From positions 36,753,299 to 36,817,298 of the forward strand of contig OZ020593.1 in the NCBI GenBank assembly GCA_963971535.1: 64,000 nucleotides of DNA. The letters run 5' to 3'. The position numbers and the translations under genes were made by a program. The notes under the pieces are model-generated. The model was not told the DNA's origin. It saw only the letters and a program-made list of their open reading frames with translations, and ran no database searches. Numbering within the stretch: position 1 is the first letter of the stretch; the number at the start of each line of letters is the position of its first letter. This stretch comes from Notolepis coatsorum. Lineage: Eukaryota; Chordata; Actinopteri; Aulopiformes; Paralepididae. Positions 38,114 to 49,517 of this stretch are shown here, piece by piece.

Positions 38114-38320
38114 AATTTACTAATAATTTAATAATCTACTTTTTCCGCGTTTACCGTCTGTAGAAGGCTAGGTAGTATATTGGCAACGTAATCCTCTAAG
38201 TACTGAGGTGTCTGCCGTCTACGCTGCGGGCGATCTACTTTAGGAGAACCGTTTTGTGGAGTGTTCATCATAGGCCATGTCAATATTAATACCGCTATAT
38301 TAATATTACACTAGTTACCC

Positions 38321-38337
38321 TCCGGCTCGAAGGACCA
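38321..38337 (-). promoter_or_regulatory. outer BEL primer binding site for tRNA-Tyr
   Basis: TGGTCCTTCGAGCCGGA on the minus strand, two bases from the LTR edge at 38340. It is identical to the inner copy. Confidence 0.8.
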
Positions 38338-38339
38338 AT

Positions 38340-39194
38340 TGTAACTGAGGGGTACAATTCCCTGACTGTATTGATAAGTATGGTATCATTAAACCACTAC
38401 CGCTTTATGTACTTTAATTACTGGCCATACAGTACACGATATATGAATATGATGAACACTTCCCACAATGAAATCGGTTCCACACAAAGGTATAATCAAG
38501 TATTTAATGGAGCAAAAGGTACATAATATACTTTACATTATTCTTTGAATGCACTTGTAAGGCAAAGGAATGTGCGTAGGCAAATCAACAATGAATGTCC
38601 ATTCTCTGGTTACGCAGGAGGTAACCATACAACCTGAATCTTAGGGAATTATATCTATGGTACACTAGTAATATAGCGGGAGATACTGGAAGGGTCCCCC
38701 TGGTTGTAAGCCAGCAGGGGTAGAAGATCTGTCGGTAGTAGAGAGTCTGGTCAACGATGACTAAGGAGACTCCAGGTACAGGAGCCGGTGCAATAGCCTC
38801 TTGATCCACAGACGAATACAGCTGTTCTCCGTAGACTGTAGCTCCACAGTGAAGAAAGCTAGTCGGCCTCAGGCTCTCTGAGGCGCCGACTCGACTTGGC
38901 TCCTCTCGGGGTAAATCCAACACGTGCAGGCGTCGGCGATTATCCGCTCCATAAATCACAGGACCAAAGCAAATATATTCCAGCCGCAAAGGGCTATGTA
39001 GTCGTCGGGTAGATTAATCCAGTGTACATGTCCATACGGTTCTCGTCTAGGTCTCCTCGGGTGAAAGCGCCATGTGGTCAGCCCAGCCTGGATAAGAACT
39101 CTAGCTAATACGAGGAAGCGTTGGAGATGCTGGTCACTGTAGAACTTTAACCGCACGATACACTATACACAAATAGACTATTATTGACTTAATA
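38340..39194 (-). repeat. outer BEL, right (5') LTR, incomplete
   Basis: It aligns with 16724-19130 once the Harbinger insertion there is set aside. The match ends at about 39194, where hAT terminal sequence follows. Confidence 0.85.
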
Positions 39195-39410
39195 AAAAAA
39201 TAAAAAATTATGCTGCCCCCTGTGCCTATGCAAATGCCCCCACGTGCCTATGCAGGCACGCGTGCCTAGGGTTGCCTACCCCTGCTTTAGACAGTTACAA
39301 TGTAACATTTAGATTAACCCAGTTAATGCTTTAGACAGTTACAATGTAACATTTAGATTAACACAGTTAATGCCTAACTGTACTGTCTATCTGTATGTCA
39401 TATGTTACGA

Positions 39411-39552
39411 TGAATTGAAAATGGGGGACCCTGATGTAAACAAGACGAAAGTCTTTCTCTGGTCTGCATCCCCTGGCCTTAACAATTGTATGTATTGAGC
39501 TGTACTACTGTACCCATTCTGCAATCTGTTAATAAAGTTTTCAATCAATCAA
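39411..39552 (+). repeat. LINE 3' end in left arm
   Basis: It runs from GAATTGAAAATGGGGGACCC to AATAAAGTTTTCAATCAATC. The mirror copy is at 43732-43885. Confidence 0.7.
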
Positions 39553-39769
39553 TAACTAGACAGTTAAAATATAACATTTAGATTAATTAACCCAGTTAAT
39601 GCCTTAAGAGAGAGAGGCTGGTGGTCAAGTCAAGAGTTTTATTTGTCACAAGTTGTTTATTTGCATACAAGTTTACAATGATTATGCAACGATGTGCATA
39701 ATACAATAGTAATAACATATAATAGAATCCAATAGAATGACATTGTGCAATAAAACAAGTAAACAGAGT

Positions 39770-40140
39770 AGGGCATATCGGTATATGTACATAAGTTATT
39801 TAGGTCCCGTCAATAGAACGACATTGTGCAATAAAACAAGTAAACAGAGTAGGGCATGCATATCGGTATGTACATAAGTTATTTAGGTCCTGTCAATAGA
39901 ACAACATTGTGCAATAAAACAAGTAAACAGAGTAGGGCATGCATATCGGTAATAAAACAAGTAAACAAAGTAGGGCATGCATATCGGTATATGTACATAA
40001 GTTATTTACAGAGCATGGTAGGACATGCTAGGTCCTGTGGTAGTGCAATACACTAAACAGAGTAGGGCATATCGGTTTATGTACATAAGTTATTTACAGA
40101 GCATGGTAGGACATGCTAGGTCCTGTGGTAGTGCAATACA
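39770..40140. repeat. tandem repeats of about 60-90 bp, left arm
   Basis: The block AATAAAACAAGTAAACAGAG then TAGGGCATGCATATCGGT then GTACATAAGTTATTTA recurs several times with variable linkers. It is mirrored at 43250-43520. The units lie 3' of the arm's putative exon and could be in its 3' untranslated region. Confidence 0.75.
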
Positions 40141-40198
40141 CTGTTAGCTCCGGATGAGGCACTGGGTCTTTATGTACATGCTATATTGGTGGTCAATG

Positions 40199-40635
40199 TC
40201 ACTTCGGATTGCTACGACACATCTCTACTGCTTGTGACAGGCTGTGGTGCGTTCCAGACTTTACTCCTGTTGGGAAACTATAGCGATGGTCTGTGCTCAC
40301 CACACTTTTCTTCGGCCTCCCCGCAGCGAGCCGGCGTCGACCCCCGAGCTTCATTTTACGACGGGCAACAGAGGTGGGTTGAGCCGTTATGCTTGGCCCA
40401 GCACGGTTAGCGACTCGCCTGAGCGCGTGTGCACGGTTTGATGCATGGCTGATACCAGAGCGGCCGAAGGTGTGTAGAGCTGACAGCAGCTTGGAGGGAT
40501 TCCCCTTCAGCTGATTGAAGATCTTTATCATGGCTGACGCTCCCCCTTGAAGTTCCTCATTGGTCAGCAGCATTTCGTGGAACTCCTCTTTGAACTCTTC
40601 CAATTGGGACCGATACCTCTCTCTGGCTAAAACAG
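40199..40635 (-). CDS. last exon of unrecognised basic-tailed protein, left arm
   Basis: The open frame ends at 40199. At its 5' side (40636-40650 on the minus strand) is a good splice acceptor, TTTTTTCAG, so the coding exon probably starts at 40635. It encodes about 145 residues: an acidic helical part (RSQLEEFKEEFHEML), then NEELQGGASAMIKIFNQLK, then a basic part (ARRKMKLGGRRRLAAGRPKK) and a tail ending EMCRSNPK. The layout (LHTFG, then QPT-VARRK, then a Gly-Arg-Pro-Lys stretch and a HSLSQAV tail) recalls C-terminal parts of uncharacterised, often transposon-linked proteins seen in fish and cnidarians. That comparison is from memory, and no function is assigned. The near-identical twin is at 42735-43168. 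Confidence 0.5.
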
Positions 40636-40863
40636 CTGAAAAAAGATGGAGCAATAGATGATATTGTATTTGAACTGTAGTGTAAACATTTATATAAATT
40701 CAAAAATGGTCAGCAGAGGAGATCGAGCCTTTGAGGTGTCAGCACCTAGAGGTACGCCTTGCCAATGGACATCCCACGTGTTGAGCAACCTAATTGTTGT
40801 ATTTATAATGCATGTATAAATACATTGACAATGAACACAATTTTGAAAAAAACAAGTCTCCAC

Positions 40864-40918
40864 CTTCAATGCCGTCAGCTCCCATAAATGTGCTCTGGTC
40901 GCTCAGCTCTGGAGTGAC
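40864..40918 (-). other. candidate upstream 55-nt exon, left arm
   Basis: On the minus strand a stretch between GGGTCACAG (acceptor-like) and GAAG/GTGGAG (donor-like) would encode VTPELSDQSTFMGADGIE. Its phase fits the exon at 40199-40635. The partner in the right arm (about 42438-42496) has a small insertion. This is weak and rests only on splice-like signals and phase. Confidence 0.25.
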
Positions 40919-40989
40919 CTGTGACCCATTGCATTGCATTGATGCTTATGTGCTGTAATACTGCAATCACAGCTAAACAGAGTAAGCCC

Positions 40990-41334
40990 AGATGACAGCC
41001 CCGTGTCACTCTCTTTCTCTCCGTCTCTGCCTCCCTTCCTCTCTCTCATTCCCTCTCTTTCTGTCTGTCTGTTCGTCTGTCTGTCCGTCTGTCTGTCCGT
41101 CTGTCTGTCTGTTCGTATGTCTGTCTATCTGTCTCTCTTCTATCCTGTCTCACTCTTTCTTTCTCTCCGTCTCTCCCTCCCTTCCTCTCTCATTTCCTCT
41201 CTTTCTGTCTGTCTGTCTTCTAGCATGTCTCACTCTTTCTTCCTCTCTCTCTCTCTCTCTATCTCTATCTCTCTCTCTCTGTCTGAATGTCTCTTTCTCT
41301 CATTCTCTCCCTTCCCTGTCTTTATGTCTGTCAG

Positions 41335-41368
<34 letters not shown>

Positions 41369-41413
41369 CCTCTCTTGCTGCTCCTGCTCCTGGCCAGGGG
41401 GTGTTTAATCAGT
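40990..41413. repeat. CT-rich low-complexity region, left arm
   Basis: Interspersed TCTCTG, GTCT and CTTTCT words; the long Ser-Leu or Cys-Leu-Ser frames are artefacts. It is mirrored, slightly shorter, at 41993-42345. Confidence 0.85.
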
Positions 41414-41766
<353 letters not shown>

Positions 41767-41914
41767 CCATTATGAGCCGCCTTTAGACTTTTGGGGCCAG
41801 AATCTCTGCGCCACCAAAGTGGTTCAGTAGGCCGACAGCCAGTTCAGTAGTAGACCTACAGCCAGTTCAGTAGTAGACCTACAGCCAGTTCAGTAGTAGG
41901 CCTACAGCCAGTCC

Positions 41915-41921
<7 letters not shown>
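41767..41921. repeat. palindrome spacer with about 24-bp tandem units
   Basis: After a short unique stretch, four units of about 24 bp (AGTTCAGTAGTAGACCTAC then AGCC) run to the edge of the right arm. They have no counterpart in either arm. Confidence 0.8.
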
Positions 41922-41996
<75 letters not shown>

Positions 41997-42035
41997 ACTG
42001 ATTAAACACCCCCTGGCCAGGAGCAGCAAGAGAGG

Positions 42036-42067
<32 letters not shown>

Positions 42068-42734
42068 CGGACAGACATAAAGACAGGGAAGGGAGAGAAT
42101 GAGAGAAAGAGACATTCAGACAGAGAGATAGAGAGAGAGAGAGAGAGGAAGAAAGAGTGAGACATGCTAGAAGACAGACATACAGAAAGAGAGGAAATGA
42201 GAGAGGAAGGGAGGGAGAGACGGAGAGAAAGAGAGTGAGACAGGATAGAAGAGAGACAGACAGACAGACAGACAGACGAACAGACAGACAGAAAGAGAGG
42301 GAATGAGAGAGAGGAAGGGAGGCAGAGACGGAGAGAAAGATAGTGACACGGGGCTGTCATCTGGGCTTACTCTGTTTAGCTGTGATTGCAGTATTACAGC
42401 ACATAAGCATCAATGCAATGCAATGGGTCACAGGTCACTCCAGAGCTGAGCGACCAGACCACATTTCATTTATGGGAGCTGACGGCATTGAAGGTGGAGA
42501 CTTGTTTTTTTTTAAATTGTGTTCATTGTCATGGCCAATAGTCAATGTATTTATACATGCATTATAAATACAACAATTAGGTTGCTCAACACGTGGGATG
42601 TCCATTGGCAAGGCGTACCTCTAGGTGCTGACACCTCAAAGGCTCGATCTCCTCTGCTGACCATTTTTTAATTTATATAAATGTTTACACTACAGTTCAA
42701 ATACAATATCATCTATTGCTCCATCTTTTTTCAG

Positions 42735-43168
42735 CTGTTTTAGCCAGAGAGAGGTATCGGTCCCAATTGGAGGAGTTCAAAGAGGAGTTCCACGAAATGC
42801 TGACCAATGAGGAACTTCAAGGGGGAGCGTCAGCCATGATAAAGATCTTCAATCAGCTGAAGGGGAATCCCTCCAAGCTGCTGTCAGCTCTACACACCTT
42901 TGGCCGCTCTGGTATCAGCCATGCATCAAAACGTGCACACGCGCTCAGGCGAGTCGCTAACCGTGCTGGGCCAAGCATAGCGGCTCAACCCACCTCTGTT
43001 GCCCGTCGTAAAATGAAGCTCGGGGGTCGACGCCGGCTCGCTGCGGGGAGGCCGAAGAAAAGTGTGGTGAGCACAGACCATCGCTATAGTTTCCCAACAG
43101 GAGTAAAGTCTGGAATGCACCACAGCCTGTCACAAGCAGTAGAGATGTGTCGTAGCAATCCGAAGTGA
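42735..43168 (+). CDS. last exon of unrecognised basic-tailed protein, right arm
   Basis: Mirror of 40199-40635, preceded by CCATCTTTTTTCAG as a splice acceptor. It encodes the same protein with one residue fewer and about three substitutions. Both copies stay open, which could mean recent duplication, gene conversion between the arms, or selection. Reading is away from the palindrome centre. No upstream exons could be firmly placed. Confidence 0.5.
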
Positions 43169-43249
43169 CATTGACCACCAATATAGCATGTACATAAAGA
43201 CCCAGTGCCTCATCCGGAGCTAACAGTGTATTGCACTACCACAGGACCT

Positions 43250-43520
43250 AGCATGTCCTACCATGCTCTGTAAATAACTTATGTACATATACCGATATGC
43301 ATGCCCTACTTTGTTTACTTGTTTTATTACCGATATGCATGCCCTACTCTGTTTACTTGTTTTATTGCACAATGTCGTTCTATTGACAGGACCTAAATAA
43401 CTTATGTACATATACCGATATGCATGCCCTACTCTGTTTACTTGTTTTATTGCACAATGTCGTTCTATTGACGGGACCTAAATAACTTATGTACATATAC
43501 CGATATGCCCTACTCTGTTT
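43250..43520. repeat. tandem repeats of about 60-90 bp, right arm
   Basis: Mirror of 39770-40140, with units around GCATGCCCTACTCTGTTTAC. Confidence 0.75.
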
Positions 43521-43618
43521 ACTTGTTTTATTGCACAATGTCGTTCTATTGGATTCTATTATATGTTATTACTATTGTATTATGCACATCGTTGCATAAT
43601 CATTGTAAACTTGTATGC

Positions 43619-43670
43619 AAATAAACAACTTGTGACAAATAAAACTCTTGACTTGACTTGACCACCAGCC
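43619..43670 (+). repeat. LINE-like tail or polyadenylation region, right arm
   Basis: GCAAATAAACAACTTGTGAC then AAATAAAACTCTTGACTTGA contains two AATAAA signals and ends in CTTGA repeats. It could be a LINE 3' end or the natural poly(A) region of the arm's transcript. The mirror is at 39628-39680. Confidence 0.5.
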
Positions 43671-43731
43671 TCTCTCTCTTAAGGCATTAACTGGGTTAAT
43701 TAATCTAAATGTTATATTGTAACTGTCTAGT

Positions 43732-43885
43732 TATTGATTGATTGATTGAAAACTTTATTAACAGATTGCAGAATGGGTACAGTAGTACAGCTCAATACAT
43801 ACAATTGTTAAGGCCAGGGGATGCAGACCAGAGAAAGACTTTCGTCTTGTTTACATCAGGGTCCCCCATTTTCAATTCATCGTAA
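43732..43885 (-). repeat. LINE 3' end in right arm, (ATTG)n tail
   Basis: Mirror of 39411-39552. The tail is at 43732-43748. Confidence 0.7.
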
Positions 43886-44324
43886 CATATGACATACAGA
43901 TAGACAGTACAGTTAGGCATTAACTGTGTTAATCTAAATGTTACATTGTAACTGTCTAAAGCATTAACTGGGTTAATCTAAATGTTACATTGTAACTGTC
44001 TAAAGCATTAACTGGGTTAATCTAAATGTTACATTGTACAGTAAGTGGGGAGTGTAAACAAGTTGAACGCTGGCTGTGTTGTGAAATGTGCATAACGTTA
44101 TGAATAAACCGAAATAAAGTTATACGCGAAGCTATACAAACCAATTACATAATCCTATCCAACATATGTGTAAAGGCACACACAACATATTCCAGTTAAC
44201 GGTATATTTTTTTAATGATTCGTTATGGCGTAATCAATACTTCCATGCGTATAAATTGCGTTCGAGACCTCCATGTTTTGGGGCTATTCATCAGAAAGCT
44301 GGGATCCGGGATTCGGAGAGGGGC

Positions 44325-44450
44325 CAATCAGAGAGGGGCTTCGCTCAACCAATCAGAGAGGGGTCTGCAGAAATGGCCTCAACCAATCAGAGAGGGGTCT
44401 GCAGAAATGTCCTCAACCAATCAGAGAGGGGTCTGCAGAAATGCGGCTAC
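44325..44450. repeat. 34-bp tandem repeat with CCAAT words, right arm
   Basis: Mirror of 15783-15905. Here the units read CAACCAATCAGAGAGGGG on the plus strand. The open frames through it are by-products. Confidence 0.8.
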
Positions 44451-44945
44451 GAATTGTAGAGACGCACACACGAATCCCCGCCGGGGAAAACAGTGGAATA
44501 TTTGTCTCAAAATTCTGTCCGTAACTTTTAATTCTGTCCGTAACTTTTAGAATTCCGTACGTAAATATAAACAAATCAAGCGTGTTTTTATGATTTATGA
44601 AACACAAATTGAGAGGTGTGTTTGTGTGGATCGTTTTTATGATTGTGGAATCTACTTCTGCGTTTGTTTATTTTTGATGGACCTCTAAGAAGAAGAAGCG
44701 TCACACACGAATCCCCACGCGGAAAACAGGGAAATATTTGTCTCAAAATTCCATACGTAACTCCAAGTTGATCAAGTGTGTCCTTATAATTCCGTACGTA
44801 AATCTAAGCAGATCAAGCTGTTTTTAGAATTCCGTACGTAAATATAAACAAATCAAGCGTGTTTTTATGATTTATGAAACACAAATTGAGAGGTATGTTT
44901 GTGTGGATCGCTTTTTATGATTGTGTGGATAGTTTTTACGATTGT

Positions 44946-45057
44946 TCAGTTCAGTTCAGTTCAGAGTTTTTATTTGCCACATGGAATAATACAATCATAG
45001 TTTCTTCATTAAAAAATCATAAATAGCCATTCCATGGACAAAAGGATTCTACTGTGG
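44946..45057 (-). repeat. LINE-like 3' tail inserted only in right arm
   Basis: TTCAGTTCAGTTCAGTTCAG followed by AGTTTTTATTTGCCAC interrupts a sequence that is continuous in the left arm (near 15280). A GGATTCTAC word occurs on both sides at the right edge. This insertion postdates the duplication of the arms. Confidence 0.6.
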
Positions 45058-45125
45058 ATTCTACTTTACGATTGTGGATTCTACTTTTGCGTTTGTTTAT
45101 TTTTGATATAAGTTTACCCCCATAC

Positions 45126-45879
45126 ATTCAGCACCTTCTTGAGATCAAGTGTACACAAGATCTAAGCAAATGAATAAAGGGAAGATGATTAAACAGAAGG
45201 ATTTGTAGATACAGTAATCAATTATAATCCATTTGAATTATAAATCCATATTTGACCTTGAACTTGACCTTGACCTTATTATGGGCAAATCATACATCTA
45301 TGGATAGAGAAAGAGCTCCTCTTTCCAATGGCAGTGTTATATCTGGATTTTGTTATTTCCTTGCGGTTTTACGATAAATTCTTATTTTTGGTAAATCTTA
45401 AAAACATTGGTAAAAATTCAAATATACACTTTGACTGCTGTTTTAGGGTTAAGGTTTTTACTCTTGGCTACATGTGGGCCCTCTTGAGGACGATTCATGA
45501 CGCGCCACTTTGCCGACCTCTAGCGGATCGGGTGTGCATTTCTTTTAATACAATATATATAGAATTAAAGCCGTTCAGCGGTTCTCGAGTTACATGCCGA
45601 TATGTGAGGCATGGGCCAAAGTCCACGGCAAAATACACAAAGTACCCCCAACTCCCGGGGCTCTAGCTCCGTCAATCATTTGGTGGTCTTGAAATTCTTT
45701 GGACAGGGTTGTAGCCAATGAGTGTGGCTTTCCAATGATACCCCACAGTGGATCTATACGGTCTGTATTGGTCGATTTATGATAAAAATAGCATGGTCCC
45801 CTTATAAGGGGACTTTACAGCTTAACAGGTTAAAAGAGACGATAGATGTAGTGATATACCATATATGGACTGCATTTAA
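45126..45879. other. no gene seen
   Basis: AT-rich sequence outside the right arm, with TTGACCTTGAACTTGACC repeats near 45254. No supported gene, RNA or element end. Confidence 0.4.
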
Positions 45880-46112
45880 AACAGCGCTTTCATCCAAAGC
45901 ACTTCACAATTTATGCTTCACATTCACCCATTCACTCACCCATTCACACACCGACAGCGGAGGCAACCATGCACGGTGCCAACCTGCTCATCGGGAGTAG
46001 TTAGGGGTTAAGTGTCTTGCTCAAGGACACTTCGACACACTTCCCAAGAGGAGCTGGAATTGAACCTTTCGATTACCAGACGACCGTTCTACCTCTGTCA
46101 CCCTGTGTATAT
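45880..46112 (-). repeat. tRNA-derived SINE, copy 2
   Basis: It matches copy 1 (90-325) through CATTCACCCATTC, AGGCAACCATGCACGGTGCC and GGGGTTAAGTGTCTTGCTCA. The tRNA-like head at the right is more decayed. Confidence 0.65.
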
Positions 46113-46120
46113 ATATATAT

Positions 46121-46507
46121 TAGGGCTGTCAAAATTAATGCTTTAACTCTGGAGATTAATTTAAATGTATTAAAGCATTAAAATAAATTAATCTAGATTG
46201 ATCTATGGAGTGAAAAATCTTCAATCTTAGCGCCGCGGATATAAGAAAGAGGTCTAGCTGAGTCAATGTTGATGGTTTTGTTGAACATTTGTATTTCACA
46301 GGAGAAAAACTATATTCAAAGAAAGCTATTAAAATAGTCTTTGAATCTAAATATACTTTCTTTGTGTTGATTTTACTCAAGTAAATATCTGTTACAAGCT
46401 TCGGTCTTATGTAGAAAAATGCTATTTTTAATCTAGATTCATCTAGATTAATTACAGAAAATTGTGAGATTAATTAGTTAATTTTTTTAAATCTATTGAC
46501 AGCACTA
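46121..46507. mobile_element. hAT-like non-autonomous element (TAGGGCTGTCA ends)
   Basis: The ends are TAGGGCTGTCAAAATTAA and its inverse TTGACAGCACTA, with subterminal ATTAATC and TCTAGATTAAT repeats. This is a layout widespread in fish hAT derivatives. The 8-bp flanks are ATATATAT and ATATATAA, one mismatch, in a TA-rich context, so the duplication is suggestive only. Confidence 0.6.
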
Positions 46508-46719
46508 ATATATAATACAGTACCTGTGTGTGAGTGTGAACATGTGTGCATGTGTACATATTGCCTGTATGAGGTTTGGGGGCTTTGGTGCTTCTTCTCC
46601 ACTGTGCCGTGTGCCACTGTCCTCCTAATGGATTCCATGGCATGAACCCACAGGGCCAGATATAGAGAGAGAATGAGAGCTCTTTATCCACGTGGGCTTT
46701 GGACTTCTTATTGTGCGTG

Positions 46720-46940
<221 letters not shown>

Positions 46941-46945
<5 letters not shown>

Positions 46946-47656
46946 GATGGACCTGTATAGGCATGTAGAGAGCACCTGTCACTTCCCCCACCACAGGGAT
47001 GTGAAAAGGCCATGGCCTTTCGGGCCAGCTGTGGGCTAGAAGGTAGACAAGGGGGATGCAGTGGGGGTGGGGGTGAGGGGGGCAAGGACTTGGAATAACT
47101 TAGGCTGACACCCAAGGTGAAGCGGGTAGCACTGGACACAGAGCTCTGGTTGAAGGTAGGCGGGTGGGTGGGTGGTTGTGTGGGTGGGTAGGTAGATAGG
47201 TAGGTGGATGGGTGAGGAGAGGAGGGTAGGAAGGGAAAAGGAGGAGGAAGGGAAGGAGACATGGCAGGCAGACAGATATGTAGACATGTAAAGAAACAAC
47301 CAGTCAGACAGACAGTGGTACTACAGTATATATATTTTATTGTCATCAAGACATTATGATCTCACCCCACTGTGAGAAATTTGTGATTCATGATCGCTGA
47401 GAGCTGCAACCGGCGCGACGACTCACAAACATGACAAGTCATTAATTTACTCCCCCCCACAGGGCAATGAATCCATCCAGTCAACACCCTCAGAGCCAGT
47501 GGGCTTAACGCGTCAGCGTGCCTTGCTGCAAGGCCACAGCGTGAGTGGGGGCGGTGCGGTGGCTATAAGAGGGAAGGATGAATGAATGAATGGAGGATGA
47601 ATGAATGAACAAAATCTATCTAAGCCATCATTCACTGGCACAGGGCTGAATCAACC

Positions 47657-47660
<4 letters not shown>
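46941..47660. other. no gene seen; GGGT-rich and GAAT-rich tracts
   Basis: A GGTGGGTGGGTAGG-type tract at 47155-47215 and ATGAATGA units at 47576-47610. No coding region supported. Confidence 0.45.

Positions 47661-47736
<76 letters not shown>
47661..47736. repeat. (GA)n microsatellite
   Basis: A pure GA tract of about 75 bp. Confidence 0.95.
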
Positions 47737-47739
<3 letters not shown>

Positions 47740-48935
47740 AGAACCAGTCTCGACTTGGCAGCTACACTCATCGAGTCAACAGGAAACTGCAGATAAAGCG
47801 GCGACCTCCTCCGCCTTCTCAATGCTTGGCACGGACAGCCCTGACCAGGGCACATGGGAACCCAGGCTGGGCTGAAGAGGAAGGAAGCTGATGAAATAGC
47901 TAGTGGAGATGACACACCGGTCGGATACTCATACTGACATTTCATTCTGACATCATTTAGGAATATATTTGTGAATATATAAATGTATTAAAAAAAAAGT
48001 ATATATATAATAATTGTAGTGCAGAGTGCATTTTTTGTCTGTTATTATTTTCATATCTGACAAAAAAAGGTATCATAAAAGGATGAAAAGCTTTATAAAT
48101 GAATGCTGGCTCACGTTGAAGTGACGCAAGTTCTCCAGCAGGGGGGAATGACAAGCTTCAGTAACTGCAGTATCTGGCACCAGACTCATTGCCCTCTGTT
48201 TTCCCCAGTGTAACTTACCAACACCCAGAGCGCCGACACTACAGGCAGCACTACAAGCTCTCGGACGGATCTGGCCTCGATTTTTATTCAAGTGGATTTG
48301 ATGCCAAATACTGTCTTTGAAGTTAAGATGGAAAGAAATTCTCCCATGACTGTTCTACTTTTCCCCCCCAATCAAAGCTAAAACGCCTTCTTTCCCAAAA
48401 CACAGGAGACAATCAAAACCTTTGTGCTGTTGTTGTTTTTGTTGTTGATTCCTGTTTTCCCATGACTTAATGCTAAACCCTTGCTCTGACTCCGGCGCTC
48501 CTAGTTGGAGCCCTTTGGCGTGCCTTTGAAACGTCTTGGCAGGCACGCCGGCACGGCTACATAAAAACCACGTTTCATCTGCAGCACTGTGCACGGTCGT
48601 GGGTTTGCACCGCGAAGGTGCACCGGGTGCAAATGTGGTATTTTTCATGCAGACGACGTATCGGTTGGTTGCGCAACAGCACCTGAGAGATATAGCCTAC
48701 AGATCCAAAGGCAGAGGGCAAAAGTGATACAGGTAATAATGAATCATATACCTCCTCATTGATTTCTGCTGTTCAATATCCATTCAGACCTGATCAGAAT
48801 ATCCTAAAGGTTGCAATGATGCTAATATGCCTAGATGTGTAAGTCTATACTACTATGCACTCAGAGTGAAGCACCCAAGTTCAAGACTGCTAGACGAACA
48901 ATACCACTCACGGTCAGGCACGTGCACACATAGAG
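47737..48935. other. no gene seen
   Basis: The sequence looks less repetitive than its surroundings and could be ancestral non-coding DNA. No exon with convincing splice sites and no RNA gene was found. Confidence 0.4.
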
Positions 48936-48949
48936 CCTAGCATAGAGTT

Positions 48950-49451
48950 TTTATTTTTTTTATTTTTTTTTAATCTTTTTCCCCCTCCATTTTCCTCCGA
49001 TTTTTCTCCCATCCCAATGTTAGTCGTATGCCAATTCCCAATCCCCTTCCTGGTCGCTGCGCACTTACCCCCCACAGTCAGATCATCTGGGAGAGTGGAG
49101 GCTATCACGTGCTTCCTCCGACACACGTCCAGCCAATCAACCGCTTCTTTTCACCTGGCAGCGGATCCTCCCTGAGAGGGCGTAGCGTGTGGAAGGATCA
49201 CACTATCCCACTCAGGTCCTATCCGCGCTTAGCAGGCGCCCCGACCGAACTGTAGGAGTCGCTGTTTACAACGACCCGGACCCACCCCGCCAGCTTCTCC
49301 CACCCTCTAATACAGCCAATTGTATTAGTGTGAACGGCCAGCCAAGCTGGTGACAACCCCGGAGCTGTGAGCTGGATTCGAACAGGCGAATCCAGCTCAC
49401 AGCTCCGGGGTTGGTGACGAACGCAATCTCCGCTACGCCACCTAACCGCCC
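48950..49451 (-). repeat. long tRNA-headed SINE, copy 1
   Basis: The minus-strand head GGGCGGTTAGGTGGCGTAGC is at 49451. The body shares AATTGGCTGTATTAG, GGGTGGGA and a pyrimidine-rich A/T tail with the copy at 59176-59647. The tRNA part contains a long perfect hairpin (49357-49410) absent from the other copy. No clear target duplication. Confidence 0.65.
49357..49410. repeat. 24-bp perfect inverted repeat, 6-nt loop
   Basis: The arms 49357-49380 and 49387-49410 are exact reverse complements (CCCCGGAGCTGTGAGCTGGA extending to TTCG) around AACAGG. The hairpin lies across the B-box area of the SINE head. Confidence 0.95.
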
Positions 49452-49486
49452 GAGCACCTTCCCTTTTGAGCCTCATAAAAAAAGAG

Positions 49487-49517
<31 letters not shown>

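Larger units (their letters stand above)
16724..39194 (-). mobile_element. outer BEL/Pao LTR retrotransposon, broken
   Basis: Minus-strand element lying in the hAT. The left LTR runs from 16724 to 31886 including its insertions (about 1.34 kb without them). The right LTR is 38340-39194 and is incomplete. Each LTR copy starts TGTAACTGAGG on the plus strand. A primer site matching the tRNA-Tyr 3' end is at 38321-38337, and a purine-rich tract abuts the left LTR. Coding remains cover 31980-38113. The element looks broken in its coding region and lacks a complete second LTR. The five bases before it are GTTAC; the partner duplication is not found. Confidence 0.85.
16237..39284. mobile_element. 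hAT element holding nested insertions
   Basis: The left end CAGGGGTCAGCAACC (from 16237) and the right end GGTTGCCTACCCCTG (to 39284) form inverted repeats with one mismatch. Both are flanked by the perfect 8-bp duplication CTTTAGAC (16229-16236 and 39285-39292). The hAT's own sequence is only 16237-16723 and about 39195-39284, so it was a short non-autonomous copy. The remaining 22.5 kb is a BEL/Pao element and its own insertions. The other arm of the inverted repeat keeps the unoccupied site at 43998-44005. Confidence 0.85.
41922..45125 (-). repeat. giant inverted repeat, right arm
   Basis: The reverse complement of the left arm (39285-41572 plus 15215-16236), collinear throughout. The hAT target appears here unoccupied as GTCTAAAG at 43998-44005. 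The arm contains one extra LINE-like tail at about 44946-45057 that is missing on the left. Compared over the shared exon, the arms differ at only a handful of bases in about 450. Confidence 0.88.
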
